Shown here one piece after another: positions 53,568 through 62,682 of a stretch of 63,823 bases of DNA. The notes beneath the pieces are model-generated. The model had not been told where the DNA came from. It ran no database searches and saw only the letters and a list, made by a program, of their open reading frames with translations. Within the stretch, counting starts at the first letter, position 1. Each line of letters begins with the position of its first letter. Source of the DNA: Ammoniphilus resinae (lineage in GTDB: Bacteria; Bacillota; Bacilli; Aneurinibacillales; RAOX-1); contig NZ_JAGGKT010000021.1 in the NCBI RefSeq assembly GCF_017873965.1, positions 1 through 63,823 on the forward strand. The letters run 5' to 3'. Made by a program: the position numbers and the translations under genes.

Positions 53568-54419
53568 CTATAATAAACTGGCCCCTTTGATACCAACCTT
53601 AAACTTTGTAATATGCCAGCGGCCAAGGTTTGTCGTATACAGCTCATCTTCCCAAAATGCACAATTGGTGGGATGACAAAGCGTATGGGCATCTTGATCG
53701 TGAATCAGCACCTCGACCTCACCCTCCCTCTTAATTCGATAAAGCATAGAAGGCTCATAGCAGCTTACGTAAATATTTCCTACCTGATCAACGGAAAGAC
53801 CATCAGGCAAAGCGTCAATGGAAGCTACAAACTGTTTTCCTCCTGCAGATCCATCTTCCATAATAGAAATCGCTGAAATCTGCTTGCCGAAGGTTTCGGC
53901 TACATATAATACATTTCCATCCAATGAAAGAACCATTCCATTGGCAAAATTCATTGCTTCCTTGAACCACAGTCCACCTTCACCTGTAGTCAAATCAAAT
54001 CGCCAAACTCCTGGTCCCTTCCCGCCGAATTCATAGCTATCCGATACATAAAGACAGTTGCGTTGGTGATCGATGACAGGGAAATTCGGAACTCGAATCC
54101 CTTCCTTGGCTCCATCGATGAAGCGAGTTAATTCATTGGTTCGGATATTCAGTCTGAAAACAGCGTTGTGCTTGTTATCACAAACATACAATAGATCCTG
54201 TCGATCAAAAGCCATCCCTAAAGAAAACCCTCCAGTGTTCGCTACGATTTCGAGTGATTGTCCGTTGGGATCAATGCGATAAATTTCGCCTCGTTCTCCT
54301 CCGCACCATAAGTTCCCTTCTTTGTCAAAGGCTAGACCCTCCGGATGACTAAGCCTAGGCTCACTCATTGTGCCATCGATAAAAATCTTCGCCTGATCCA
54401 TAGAGATTACTGGATTCAT
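53568..54419 (-). CDS. SMP-30/gluconolactonase family lactonase
   Basis: A 283-residue six-bladed beta-propeller of the SMP-30/gluconolactonase/LRE family. The metal-site blocks are RLSHPEGLAFDKEGNLWCGG (Glu ligand), NFANGMVLSLDGN (Asn ligand) and PDGLSVDQVGNIYVS (Asp ligand). It should hydrolyse a sugar-acid lactone made by one of the neighbouring dehydrogenases. The ATG at 54419 lies eight bases after GAGGGGTGG. The upstream TTG frame contains that site and is not used. Confidence 0.87.
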   Translation of the reverse strand: MNPVISMDQAKIFIDGTMSEPRLSHPEGLAFDKEGNLWCGGERGEIYRIDPNGQSLEIVANTGGFSLGMAFDRQDLLYVCDNKHNAVFRLNIRTNELTRFIDGAKEGIRVPNFPVIDHQRNCLYVSDSYEFGGKGPGVWRFDLTTGEGGLWFKEAMNFANGMVLSLDGNVLYVAETFGKQISAISIMEDGSAGGKQFVASIDALPDGLSVDQVGNIYVSCYEPSMLYRIKREGEVEVLIHDQDAHTLCHPTNCAFWEDELYTTNLGRWHITKFKVGIKGASLL

Positions 54420-54459
54420 ATCACGTTCCACCCCTCGCAAATTTTAATAGATCCTTGTC

Positions 54460-55251
54460 TTACTCTGGAAGCGCTACTCCTAGTGCAGCAGTCAACCCGC
54501 CATCTACTTTATATTCACCGCCAGTTACAAATCCTGCGCGTGGACCCGATAAGAAGAGAACCATCTCAGCCACTTCCTCCGCTTTCGCAATTCGTCCTAA
54601 TGGATGCATCTTTCCCCAGGAATTGAGGGTTGCCTCTACCTCCTCATCGCCAAACAAGCCAGCTGACCAACGAAGCATTGGTGTATCCACAGATCCCGGA
54701 CAAACCGTGTTCACACGGATTTGATCCGCTGCATGATCCAAGGCCATTGCTCTTGTAAGAGCATTGACAGCACCTTTGCTAGCTGTGTAGGCTGCAACCG
54801 ATTTTTGTGAAGCAAAGGCTTGTACAGAAGATATATGCACGATCGAGCCGCCTTTTCGCTTCTGCATTTCCGGGATCGCATATTTTGAAAGAAGGTACAT
54901 GCCTCTTACGTTCACATGAAACACTTCATCCCATGTTTCGATTGGAGTATCCACGACCGTACCATATCTTTGAATGCCCGCGCTGTTAACAAGAATGTCC
55001 AATCCCCCGAATTGTTCAACAGCAGCTTGAACAGCAGCTTTTGCATCTTCTTCCTTGGTAACATCGATTTGTAAAATATGGACCTGGTTTAGTCCCTTAT
55101 CGATTAGAAAGCTTTTTAGCTCTTCTAAACCCTCTAGTACATTACCAGCTAGAACAACAGAGGCCCCGGCCTCTGCCAGCTTGATTGCAGAGGCTCTTCC
55201 AATGCCACCACCAGCACCTGTTACCAGGGCAATTTTCCCTTGAAGCTCCAT
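54460..55251 (-). CDS. SDR-family dehydrogenase 1
   Basis: A 263-residue classical short-chain dehydrogenase. It has the nucleotide motif TGAGGGIGRASA, NSAG near residue 90, the catalytic Ser in HISSVQ, and YTASK. It has the usual C-terminal GGEYKVDGGLTAALG. As it lies between the sugar permease and the lactonase, oxidation of the sugar to its lactone is the likely role. It shares the IxxxG-VQAxA-type region with SDR 2, so the two are paralogues. Confidence 0.88.
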   Translation of the reverse strand: MELQGKIALVTGAGGGIGRASAIKLAEAGASVVLAGNVLEGLEELKSFLIDKGLNQVHILQIDVTKEEDAKAAVQAAVEQFGGLDILVNSAGIQRYGTVVDTPIETWDEVFHVNVRGMYLLSKYAIPEMQKRKGGSIVHISSVQAFASQKSVAAYTASKGAVNALTRAMALDHAADQIRVNTVCPGSVDTPMLRWSAGLFGDEEVEATLNSWGKMHPLGRIAKAEEVAEMVLFLSGPRAGFVTGGEYKVDGGLTAALGVALPE

Positions 55252-55263
55252 TCTGTACCCTCC

Positions 55264-56307
55264 CTAGGAAATATTTGCTTTTGTTGTTGATTCCTCTTCT
55301 ATTGGCTGCACATGTTCCTGTTTTTTATCTTTGACGGATGCTTGCAGCTGCTTTTGTTGAGCCCTCTTTCGGTATTCATCAATGATTACCGCTAAGATAA
55401 TAACCCCACCTCGGACAACCTCCTGCCAGAAGGAGTTAACATCCAATAGTACTAAACCGTTGCTTAATACACCTAGAATTAACACCCCAAGAACCGTTCC
55501 AGAAATGGTTCCTTCTCCACCGGTCAATCGTGTTCCACCTAAAATAACCGCTGCGATTACATTCAATTCGAACCCTACCCCGATCGTCGGCTGAAAGGAA
55601 TTCAAACGTCCCGTTGTGATTAATCCGCTGATTGCCGCAGTTACTGCACAAATAATAAATACCCATATTTGAATTTTGCTTACCGGCAAACCTGAGGAAA
55701 GTGCAGCTTTCTCATTACCACCTGCCGCATAAACATATCGGCCAAAGGTTGTATGATTCAAAATATAGTAGAATGCGACTAGCACAACGACAGCAATAAT
55801 GACTGGAATCGGAATCGGTCCAACATAGCCTGTACCGATTAATTTCAATGTATCTCCCTCGGTTTGCACGGCACGCGCATTCGTCGAAAGATAACCAATC
55901 CCTCTCAACACTGCCATCATACCCAGTGTTGCAATCAAGGCATTAATTTTGGTTTTCGTTACCAAAGCTCCGTTGATCAATCCAACAGCAACTCCCACGA
56001 TAATCGCCGCAACCACAGCCAAGAAAACACTGCCACTCATGTTATAGATACTGACGGTTACAATCCCTACAACCGCTAATAGTGATCCAATAGATAAGTC
56101 AACCTGGCCTGCTAATAGCGCCATCGTCATCCCTAGGGCTGCAATTAATTCAATAGATGATTGCCTTAATACATTCATAATATTGTCGACGGACAAAAAT
56201 ACATCTGATTTGAAAGATAAAAAAGCACAAATAGCCAACAAAGCGATTAAAAGTGGTGTTTGCTCGTATTGTGTTAGCTTTTTTAAAGTCGACCGTTGCT
56301 CTGACAC
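55264..56307 (-). CDS. Rbs-type sugar ABC transporter permease
   Basis: A permease of about 347 residues with roughly ten helices and the family's GxxxALxGQ-type MTMALLAGQVDLSIGSLLAV and GGTRLTGGEGTISGTVLGVL blocks. It forms the channel of a CUT2 importer for pentoses, ribose-like sugars or polyols. The start is taken as GTG 56307 after GGGGGGATA. A TTG at 56322 would overlap the rbsA-like gene. The C-terminus is extended by about 40 charged residues. Confidence 0.9.
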   Translation of the reverse strand: MSEQRSTLKKLTQYEQTPLLIALLAICAFLSFKSDVFLSVDNIMNVLRQSSIELIAALGMTMALLAGQVDLSIGSLLAVVGIVTVSIYNMSGSVFLAVVAAIIVGVAVGLINGALVTKTKINALIATLGMMAVLRGIGYLSTNARAVQTEGDTLKLIGTGYVGPIPIPVIIAVVVLVAFYYILNHTTFGRYVYAAGGNEKAALSSGLPVSKIQIWVFIICAVTAAISGLITTGRLNSFQPTIGVGFELNVIAAVILGGTRLTGGEGTISGTVLGVLILGVLSNGLVLLDVNSFWQEVVRGGVIILAVIIDEYRKRAQQKQLQASVKDKKQEHVQPIEEESTTKANIS

Positions 56308-56308
56308 C

Positions 56309-57805
56309 CTATATCCCCCCAATTGCCTTACTCATGATTTTTTCCTGAGTTGCTTCGTTTTGACTCAATTCTCCAGCCAATTCCCCTTCCTTCATCACAT
56401 AGATCCGGTCACACATGGAAAGGAGCTCTGGCATTTCTGAAGACATCATCAGGACTGCAATCCCCTTGCTTGCTAATTCAGAAATCAAACGGTAAATCTC
56501 ACTCTTTGATCCAACATCGATTCCACGTGTCGGTTCATCTAATATTAAAACCTTTAAGTCTTCTTTGATGAGCCATCTTGCTAGAATCACCTTTTGCTGA
56601 TTCCCACCGCTCAAGGATACGATTTTTTGCTCAGAAGATTGGGTTTTAATTCGCAAATCTTCGATTGCACCCTGTGTACAATCAAATTCCTTCTTTTTAT
56701 TAATTCGACCGCCCTCTACAAAGTTCTTGAGAACAGAAATCGTCATATTTTCCCTTACAGAAGCGGAAAGTACGAGTCCTTCTTCCTTCCGATCCTCCGG
56801 AATATACCCAATCCCTCTTTGTACAGCTATCTTCGCCGAATTGCGAGGAACCTCTTTTCCTTCTATTATTATTTGACCTTCGTGCGTTTGATCTAGCCCA
56901 AAAATCGCACGTGCGAGCTCTGTTCTTCCAGCCCCCATCAAGCCAGAAAATCCGATGATCTCACCTTTCCTAACATAAAAGTTGATGTCTTTGACCTTAT
57001 CGGAAGTTAATCCTTTTACTTGGAAGGCGACATCGCCAGGTGTAACATCCATCTTCGGATAGAGGTTGCTCAGCTGTCTTCCTACCATATAGGAGATAAG
57101 CTCTTCACTATCTGTTTCCTTGGTTTTTACTTCGCCAACCTTTTCTCCATCACGCAAAATCGTGATTCGATCGGTAATCCGAAATAACTCATCAAATTTA
57201 TGGGAAACATATATAATTCCTACGCCTTTCTTTTTCAACTTCTCAATAAGTAAAAATAGGCGTTCAATTTCTTTGTAACTTAAAGCTGATGTCGGCTCAT
57301 CCATCGCAATGACCTTCGATTCGTGCGACAGAGCCTTCGCAATTTCCACTAATTGCTGTTGAGCCACTCCCAACAACCCCACTCTAGTACGCGGATTAAT
57401 TTCTAATCCTACCTCCTCAAGCAGGACTTCTGTATCCTGATAAAGCTTATTCCAATTAACTCTTCCAAGCGCCTTTTTGGGCAATCTACCAAAAAAGATA
57501 TTTTCTGCTACGGATAGACTAGGAACGAGATTTAATTCCTGAAAAACAACATTGACTCCAAGCTCCTGAGCACCTCTTGGGTTCTTTACTTCCACCTTTT
57601 TTCCATCGACCAAGTACTCTCCTTGCTCCAAGGAATTTACACCAGCCATAATTTTAATTAACGTTGACTTACCAGCACCATTTTCCCCTAATAAGGAATG
57701 AACTTCGCCTGGATAAAGATTAAAATCCACGTTTTTTAACGCATAGAAACCAAAAAATTGTTTAGATATATTCTTCATTTCTAGTACTGGGCTTAATTCG
57801 GCCAT
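56309..57805 (-). CDS. Rbs-type sugar ABC transporter ATPase (two ABC domains)
   Basis: A 498-residue CUT2 ATPase with two fused ABC domains. The first has GENGAGKSTLIKIMAG, a weak signature LGVAQQQLVEIAKAL and Walker B MDEPTSAL. The second has the degenerate Walker A GLMGAGRTELARA, the full signature LSGGNQQKVILARWL and LDEPTRGIDVGSK. This asymmetry is normal for RbsA/XylG/MglA proteins. It powers import together with the adjacent permease and binding protein. Confidence 0.95.
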   Translation of the reverse strand: MAELSPVLEMKNISKQFFGFYALKNVDFNLYPGEVHSLLGENGAGKSTLIKIMAGVNSLEQGEYLVDGKKVEVKNPRGAQELGVNVVFQELNLVPSLSVAENIFFGRLPKKALGRVNWNKLYQDTEVLLEEVGLEINPRTRVGLLGVAQQQLVEIAKALSHESKVIAMDEPTSALSYKEIERLFLLIEKLKKKGVGIIYVSHKFDELFRITDRITILRDGEKVGEVKTKETDSEELISYMVGRQLSNLYPKMDVTPGDVAFQVKGLTSDKVKDINFYVRKGEIIGFSGLMGAGRTELARAIFGLDQTHEGQIIIEGKEVPRNSAKIAVQRGIGYIPEDRKEEGLVLSASVRENMTISVLKNFVEGGRINKKKEFDCTQGAIEDLRIKTQSSEQKIVSLSGGNQQKVILARWLIKEDLKVLILDEPTRGIDVGSKSEIYRLISELASKGIAVLMMSSEMPELLSMCDRIYVMKEGELAGELSQNEATQEKIMSKAIGGI

Positions 57806-57879
57806 TCCTCCACCCCCTACTGTGTAAATTAGTTGGGGGAAAATCCCCCCAACCTGTTTCCCTGAAAAAGGCTTCCATC

Positions 57880-58938
57880 TTATTTTTGTAACAACTTAGC
57901 TACATTGTCGAAATTGATCTTCCATGCTTCGCCTTCTTTGGTATAGAACTCATTTAAGTTTTCAGGAGTCATAACCGTCATTGGCGTGATTGTATGTGCT
58001 TCCATTTTTTCACCTTTTACAGCCTTTTCCGCTTGTTCAACGAGCGTACGACCTACATATTCAGGGAACATGGCAAGTCCTGCCTTATAAGGTCCACCCG
58101 AAGTCAAAGCATCCTTACCTGCAAGTCCTTCCACACCAAATCCAATCGTAAGAAGCTTACTCATATCTAGACCCGCTTCTTCATAAGCTTGCTGTCCGCC
58201 AAGTGCAGAGTCATCATTAATTCCATAGACCAAGTTGATGTCCTTATGAGCAGTGATTGCATCTGTTGATACTTTCAGTGCCTTATCCTTCACACCGCTT
58301 CCATCTACTTCTTGGACAATCTCGTAATCCGCTCCACTTGCCTCAATACCCTTTTTAAATCCATCCACACGATCGCGTGTATCCTGCTGAGCTGGTAACC
58401 CAACAATCAAGACTTTCGCCTTCTCTTTGAAATTCGACTTAATATACTCTCCTGTCCATTTACCAATCATTTCACCTGCATCAAGGTTTTTAATCCCTAC
58501 CGTTGTTTGTGCTCCCTCGATTGGGTTGGATTCTGTAATAACAGGAACTCCCTTTTCTTTCGCCTTATCCATGATGGTCGACAAACCTTTTGGATCTACA
58601 GGAGAAAGAACAAGTACATCTACACCCTTAGTTAATAAGTTTTCTGCTTGGGAAATCTGCTTAGCCAAGTCGATGTTTGCATCCGCCCATTCAAATTTAT
58701 AGCCTTTTTCCTTCGCAGTGGATTCAGCACCCTTGATGATGTTTTGGTACCATTCGTGAGAACCAAAATTAACCACATAACCGATGTAGAGCTCGTCCTT
58801 CTTTTCGGCTTTGCTGTCCCCACCAGAAGATCCACCTTGTTGTGCGGAAGGCTCTGATCCACATCCAACTAGTGTTAATGAAGTGGTAAGAGCTAGTGCT
58901 AATACCGATCCTAACCATTTTCTCTTTTTCATTCTCAT
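57880..58938 (-). CDS. Rbs-type sugar-binding lipoprotein
   Basis: An exported lipoprotein of about 350 residues with lipobox LVGC (Cys26), a Ser/Gly linker and a type I periplasmic-binding fold (YIGYVVNFGSHEWYQNIIKG, GVDVLVLSPVDPKGLSTIMD). In CUT2 systems it captures a monosaccharide. The second Met at 58932 is the better start, eight bases after GGGGG. It lies 6 bp after the epimerase-like gene. Confidence 0.92.
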   Translation of the reverse strand: MRMKKRKWLGSVLALALTTSLTLVGCGSEPSAQQGGSSGGDSKAEKKDELYIGYVVNFGSHEWYQNIIKGAESTAKEKGYKFEWADANIDLAKQISQAENLLTKGVDVLVLSPVDPKGLSTIMDKAKEKGVPVITESNPIEGAQTTVGIKNLDAGEMIGKWTGEYIKSNFKEKAKVLIVGLPAQQDTRDRVDGFKKGIEASGADYEIVQEVDGSGVKDKALKVSTDAITAHKDINLVYGINDDSALGGQQAYEEAGLDMSKLLTIGFGVEGLAGKDALTSGGPYKAGLAMFPEYVGRTLVEQAEKAVKGEKMEAHTITPMTVMTPENLNEFYTKEGEAWKINFDNVAKLLQK

Positions 58939-58944
58939 TTCCCC

Positions 58945-60003
58945 CTAATTGTCTTTTGGCGTAATATCACCTTTATGATCTATTCGCTTCACACCGTTGC
59001 TGCTCTCAAAGCATAAAGCGATTAAATCCACTTCAATGGATTCACCAGGTGCCAGCTTTCTTGCCGTTCCATTTTCAACACAATGTGCTAATCCCGATTC
59101 GTCATAGCTTGTAAATGGTTCCAAAGCCATCACATAATTGGAGCTATACCACGGATAACCACTAGATCCCCGCAGCTCCTGCCAGAACCAAAGATACGGA
59201 AAAATCCCTTTGGGCCAAACCATTCCAAAACCAAATCCCAATTTCGGATTTGTCACCCCATACCAGCCCTCTTCAAGTCCTCCAAGGAAAGCGAGATCAG
59301 CTGAGCGATTCTGCTTAGATGGCAAAACAGATAAATCGATTGTTTCTCCACTCCGACTTTGGGCCTGCGGCCATTGGAAGCGAGTTTTTTGCGGAAGGCG
59401 AGTGCTCTCGTTTTCCCGGTTTTGGGATTCAAACCATTCCGCTGGTACATCTAAAATCACACCTTCATCCAAGAAAGGAGCTCCTAGAGCTGGATGATGT
59501 CCCCATGAATAATCCATTTCTTCTTCGGAGTGATTAGTCACCTTTTCATGGATATATAAGCGAGGATCATTCTCCTTTAAGGTAAGAACACGTTCTACTG
59601 TAAAGGGTGATCTAAAGGTCGTTACGGTAAAAAGTACGGATATTTCCTTTTCTGAGTTGGCGGTAATCTTGTACTTCCAAGGCAACGTAGAAAGCTCACC
59701 GTGGAAATTCATTTCTACCCCTTTATATTGACAAGGTCCCCCCCCGCTCGGGAAAATTTCCTGCCAACCTCCTTCATAATGCTCCATCCAGGCCACTTGG
59801 GAGTTCTCTGCTGTAGCTATTCCTCCTCGTGGGTTTTTGATCCCCCACGGAGCCTTCCACAAAACATCTATATTCTTAGGCTTATAAATAAACTCATAGA
59901 TATCAGCCCCCTTGGATACTAGGACTGTAATCTTTAAGTGATCGTTTTCAAGAATGACAGCTTTAACTTCTTCTATCGTTGTTTCGTTGATTCTGCAGCT
60001 CAC
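58945..60003 (-). CDS. Aldose-1-epimerase-like protein (DUF4432)
   Basis: A 352-residue galactose-mutarotase-fold protein of the DUF4432 type. It contains GADIYEFIYKPKNIDVLWKA, GWQEIFPSGGGPCQYKG and a central WGHHPALGAPFL with paired histidines. Such proteins are regularly found with CUT2 transporters and SDRs and are presumed to interconvert sugar anomers or epimers. The C-terminus has an extra charged tail. It lies between SDR 2 and the binding-protein gene, as the second gene of the sugar operon. Confidence 0.8.
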   Translation of the reverse strand: MSCRINETTIEEVKAVILENDHLKITVLVSKGADIYEFIYKPKNIDVLWKAPWGIKNPRGGIATAENSQVAWMEHYEGGWQEIFPSGGGPCQYKGVEMNFHGELSTLPWKYKITANSEKEISVLFTVTTFRSPFTVERVLTLKENDPRLYIHEKVTNHSEEEMDYSWGHHPALGAPFLDEGVILDVPAEWFESQNRENESTRLPQKTRFQWPQAQSRSGETIDLSVLPSKQNRSADLAFLGGLEEGWYGVTNPKLGFGFGMVWPKGIFPYLWFWQELRGSSGYPWYSSNYVMALEPFTSYDESGLAHCVENGTARKLAPGESIEVDLIALCFESSNGVKRIDHKGDITPKDN

Positions 60004-60027
60004 TCATTTCACCTCGTTTAGACCTTT

Positions 60028-60041
60028 TAGAAAACGCTTCT
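60028..60041 (-). promoter_or_regulatory. Possible cre-like site between SDR 2 and the epimerase-like gene
   Basis: AGAAAACGCTTCTG on the plus strand resembles a catabolite-responsive element with central CG. It lies in the 50-bp gap between two genes of the sugar operon. It is a single imperfect match, so support is weak. Confidence 0.3.
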
Positions 60042-60052
60042 GTTTTTCCGTA

Positions 60053-60823
60053 TTATTCAGCCTTACTGGTAATCCCACCATCAGCAACAATACATTGCCC
60101 TGTAATGAAGGAGGAGGAATCCGAAGCCAAGAACAGAACCACCTCAGCGATTTCTTCAGGTTTACCAAAGCGTCCTAGTGGATGCATCTTATTCCAGGTA
60201 TCTCTTAAAGCATCTGCATCTTCCGCTTCTTCAAACACCTTTAAATTCATTGGCGTGTCGATGGTGCCCGGTGCTACACAGTTCACTCGGATATTATGTT
60301 TGGCATACTCACTTGCCACTTGCTTTGTTAGGGAAATGATTCCACCCTTTGATGCAGCATAAGCAGCCCATCCCTCAAATCCTGCAAGCGCTTGCACAGA
60401 AGTCGTATTCACGATGTTTCCTCCACCGTTTCGAATCATATGTGGAATCGCATACTTACATCCGCGATATACACCTGCAAGATTCACTTCAATGACCTTC
60501 GTCCATAATTCATCTGTCGTTTCTACAACATTCGCACCTAATGCAATTCCCACATTATTATGCAAAACGTCGATTTTCCCGAAACGATCAACCGCTGTTT
60601 CTATTAGATTTTGAACATCCGACGACTTCGACACATCGGTTTTAACAAAAATGGCTTCCCCGTTCACTTCCTGAATCTGCCGTACTGTTTCAGCCGCCTG
60701 CTCTTCGTTAATATCCGCAACGACCAGCTTGGCCCCTTCCTTGGCAAGCAATACAGCTGTTGATCTTCCAATACCCATCGCAGCTCCTGTGACCACGGCT
60801 ACTTTTCCTTGTAATTTGTCCAC
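60053..60823 (-). CDS. SDR-family dehydrogenase 2
   Basis: A 256-residue classical SDR with TGAAMGIGRSTA, NNVGIALG near residue 90, catalytic Ser in NTTSVQ, and YAASKGG. It is a close paralogue of SDR 1. The start is GTG 60823, five bases after AAGGAGGAG; the longer frame from 60889 runs through the promoter. It is the first gene of the sugar operon and presumably oxidises the incoming sugar or a downstream polyol. Confidence 0.9.
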   Translation of the reverse strand: MDKLQGKVAVVTGAAMGIGRSTAVLLAKEGAKLVVADINEEQAAETVRQIQEVNGEAIFVKTDVSKSSDVQNLIETAVDRFGKIDVLHNNVGIALGANVVETTDELWTKVIEVNLAGVYRGCKYAIPHMIRNGGGNIVNTTSVQALAGFEGWAAYAASKGGIISLTKQVASEYAKHNIRVNCVAPGTIDTPMNLKVFEEAEDADALRDTWNKMHPLGRFGKPEEIAEVVLFLASDSSSFITGQCIVADGGITSKAE

Positions 60824-60848
60824 AAAATCTCCTCCTTCACCTTTCGTA

Positions 60849-61003
60849 GAAAACGTTTCGGAAAATATGAGATAAAAAACGTTTCGCAAAGTGTAGATAG
60901 ATTCAGGCTTGGCGTTCTATAATTCAACTGAAATTCCATAAAACTTGATATTCCGGAGGGGTTTGCCCTGCCAAGCCTGATTCAAAATTAACCGAAACGT
61001 TTC
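60849..61003 (-). promoter_or_regulatory. Promoter region with three LacI-type operators
   Basis: Three copies of a CGAAACGTTT word are seen: GAAAACGTTTCG at 60849-60860, AAAACGTTTCG at 60876-60886 and GAAACGTTTC at 60994-61003, the last a perfect palindrome. A central CG with dyad symmetry is the hallmark of LacI-family operators. They stand directly upstream of the first gene of the sugar operon, whose last gene encodes a LacI repressor. Confidence 0.7.
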
Positions 61004-61121
61004 TTATTTTTAGTATATATGGTGTTTTTTAAATTATCAATACCAAAGTAAAATATAAAATCGTATGATAATTCTATCGCAATTCTTCCTTACTCTTATG
61101 TCTGGTTCATTCGTTTTAGAA

Positions 61122-62309
61122 CTATATGATTTTGTTTTCTTTCATTTTTTCGATGGTTTCCTGATCATAACCTAGCTCTAGCAAAATTTCTTCACTATGT
61201 TCTCCAAGCAGTGGAGCAGGCTTATCAATTCTACCTGGTGTTTCACTAAACTTGACGGGGATATTTACCGTTTTTACTTCCCCTGCAGTTGGATGATGAT
61301 AGCTTGTGAACGCATTCAAATGCTTCACTTGAGGATCCTCTGGCAGCTCGATATGACTCTTCACTTCAGATACCCATAAGTCGCGTTCTAGCATTTTCTC
61401 GATCCAATAAGCCGAACCTTGTTTGATCACACTAGCCTGAATGCGATAGAAAATTTCATCTCTTTTATCGAATAAAATCATTGGATCATCGTATTCTACC
61501 AAGCCTTGATCACCGATGACCTCTGCCAATACGGGAATCGGATTTGCCGAGATACAAATATATCCATCCGCAGTCTGATAAATCCCAAATGGAGCAGGCA
61601 TTCCGGGATGACCAATTCCTGAATTTGGTCGCTCAAAATTACGGCCAAGATTAAGCGTTACGACCAATTCTTGAAGTTGATGGGTTAATAACGCCTGGAA
61701 TAAATTTACTTCAATTTTTTGTCCTTTTCCTGTTTTTTCTCGATAGTATAGCGAAGATAGAATGCCATACACGATATTAAAGGCTCCCATCTGGTCCGCA
61801 ATTCCTGTACCTAACGGCGTTGGTGCTGCATCCCCTCTTCCTGTTACCTTGGTCAAGCCTGTCAAGGATTGAATCAATAGATCCTGCCCTGGACGAGTGG
61901 AATAAGGACCATCCTGTCCATATCCAGTACTTGAGCAATAGATAATGCGCGGATTAATCTCTTTCAATTGCTCGTAGCCAAACCCTAGCTTTGCCATGAC
62001 ACCTGGACGGAAGTTCTCAACGACCACGTCACATTCCTTAACTAGCCTATAGATAATCTCCTTCGCTTCTGGGCTTTTCAAGTTCAACGTTAATGAACGC
62101 TTGTTGCGATTATACGCAAGGAAGCATGGAGTTTCCTCTCCCCCTACTCGATAATTCAAAAAGGTCCAGTTCCGATATCCATCCCCCGTTCCTGTTCTTT
62201 CCACCTTGATGACATCGGCTCCCAAGTCACCAAGCATCTGTGTTGCAAAAGGACCTTGCAAGAGATGGCTGAAATCTAGCACTTTAATTCCCTCTAACGC
62301 CTGACTCAT
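61122..62309 (-). CDS. CaiB/BaiF-family CoA transferase 3
   Basis: A 395-residue family III CoA-transferase with VLDFSHLLQGPFATQMLGDL and VVENFRPGVMAKLGFGYE. The catalytic Asp172 is in GTGIADQMGAF. It lies alone upstream of the sugar operon, separated from it by about 300 bp that contain the LacI-type operators, so it has its own promoter. It resembles CaiB 2 most closely and probably acts on a related acid. Confidence 0.9.
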   Translation of the reverse strand: MSQALEGIKVLDFSHLLQGPFATQMLGDLGADVIKVERTGTGDGYRNWTFLNYRVGGEETPCFLAYNRNKRSLTLNLKSPEAKEIIYRLVKECDVVVENFRPGVMAKLGFGYEQLKEINPRIIYCSSTGYGQDGPYSTRPGQDLLIQSLTGLTKVTGRGDAAPTPLGTGIADQMGAFNIVYGILSSLYYREKTGKGQKIEVNLFQALLTHQLQELVVTLNLGRNFERPNSGIGHPGMPAPFGIYQTADGYICISANPIPVLAEVIGDQGLVEYDDPMILFDKRDEIFYRIQASVIKQGSAYWIEKMLERDLWVSEVKSHIELPEDPQVKHLNAFTSYHHPTAGEVKTVNIPVKFSETPGRIDKPAPLLGEHSEEILLELGYDQETIEKMKENKII

Positions 62310-62682
62310 GTGTTATTCCCTCCTTTAGAGAACTGATCAATTTTTCTCTCTATGTTACTGAGCGCATTACTTGTAAAAATGTTTTTCTCACATTAAATTG
62401 TAGAAAAATCACTCCCTTTTGTAAAGTCGAAATATTTAACTTACACAACTCAGCACAAAACGATTTTTTAGTATCCAGAATGAATCACCTACTAAACGGC
62501 TAATCGTAAGACCACTACTGGAATCAAAAAATGATTTTGCACTAAAACAAACTTTGCCAAGGCGAAGTACAGAAGCATTTCTCCGGATGCAATCCCTAAC
62601 CCAATATCTTGCTACAGTATGACCAACTCCCTGTTTCCCACATAAGCATATATTAGCTTATGCATTTTAGGGGGAGAGGGAT
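62310..62682. other. Divergent promoter region between CaiB 3 and a hydrolase
   Basis: About 370 AT-rich bases. AAAAATGTTTTT at about 62375-62386 weakly resembles the AT-rich palindromes of the CoA module. CATAAGC and GCTTATG (62641-62662) form a 7-bp dyad just upstream of the plus-strand gene's ribosome site. Nothing else was recognised. Confidence 0.4.
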
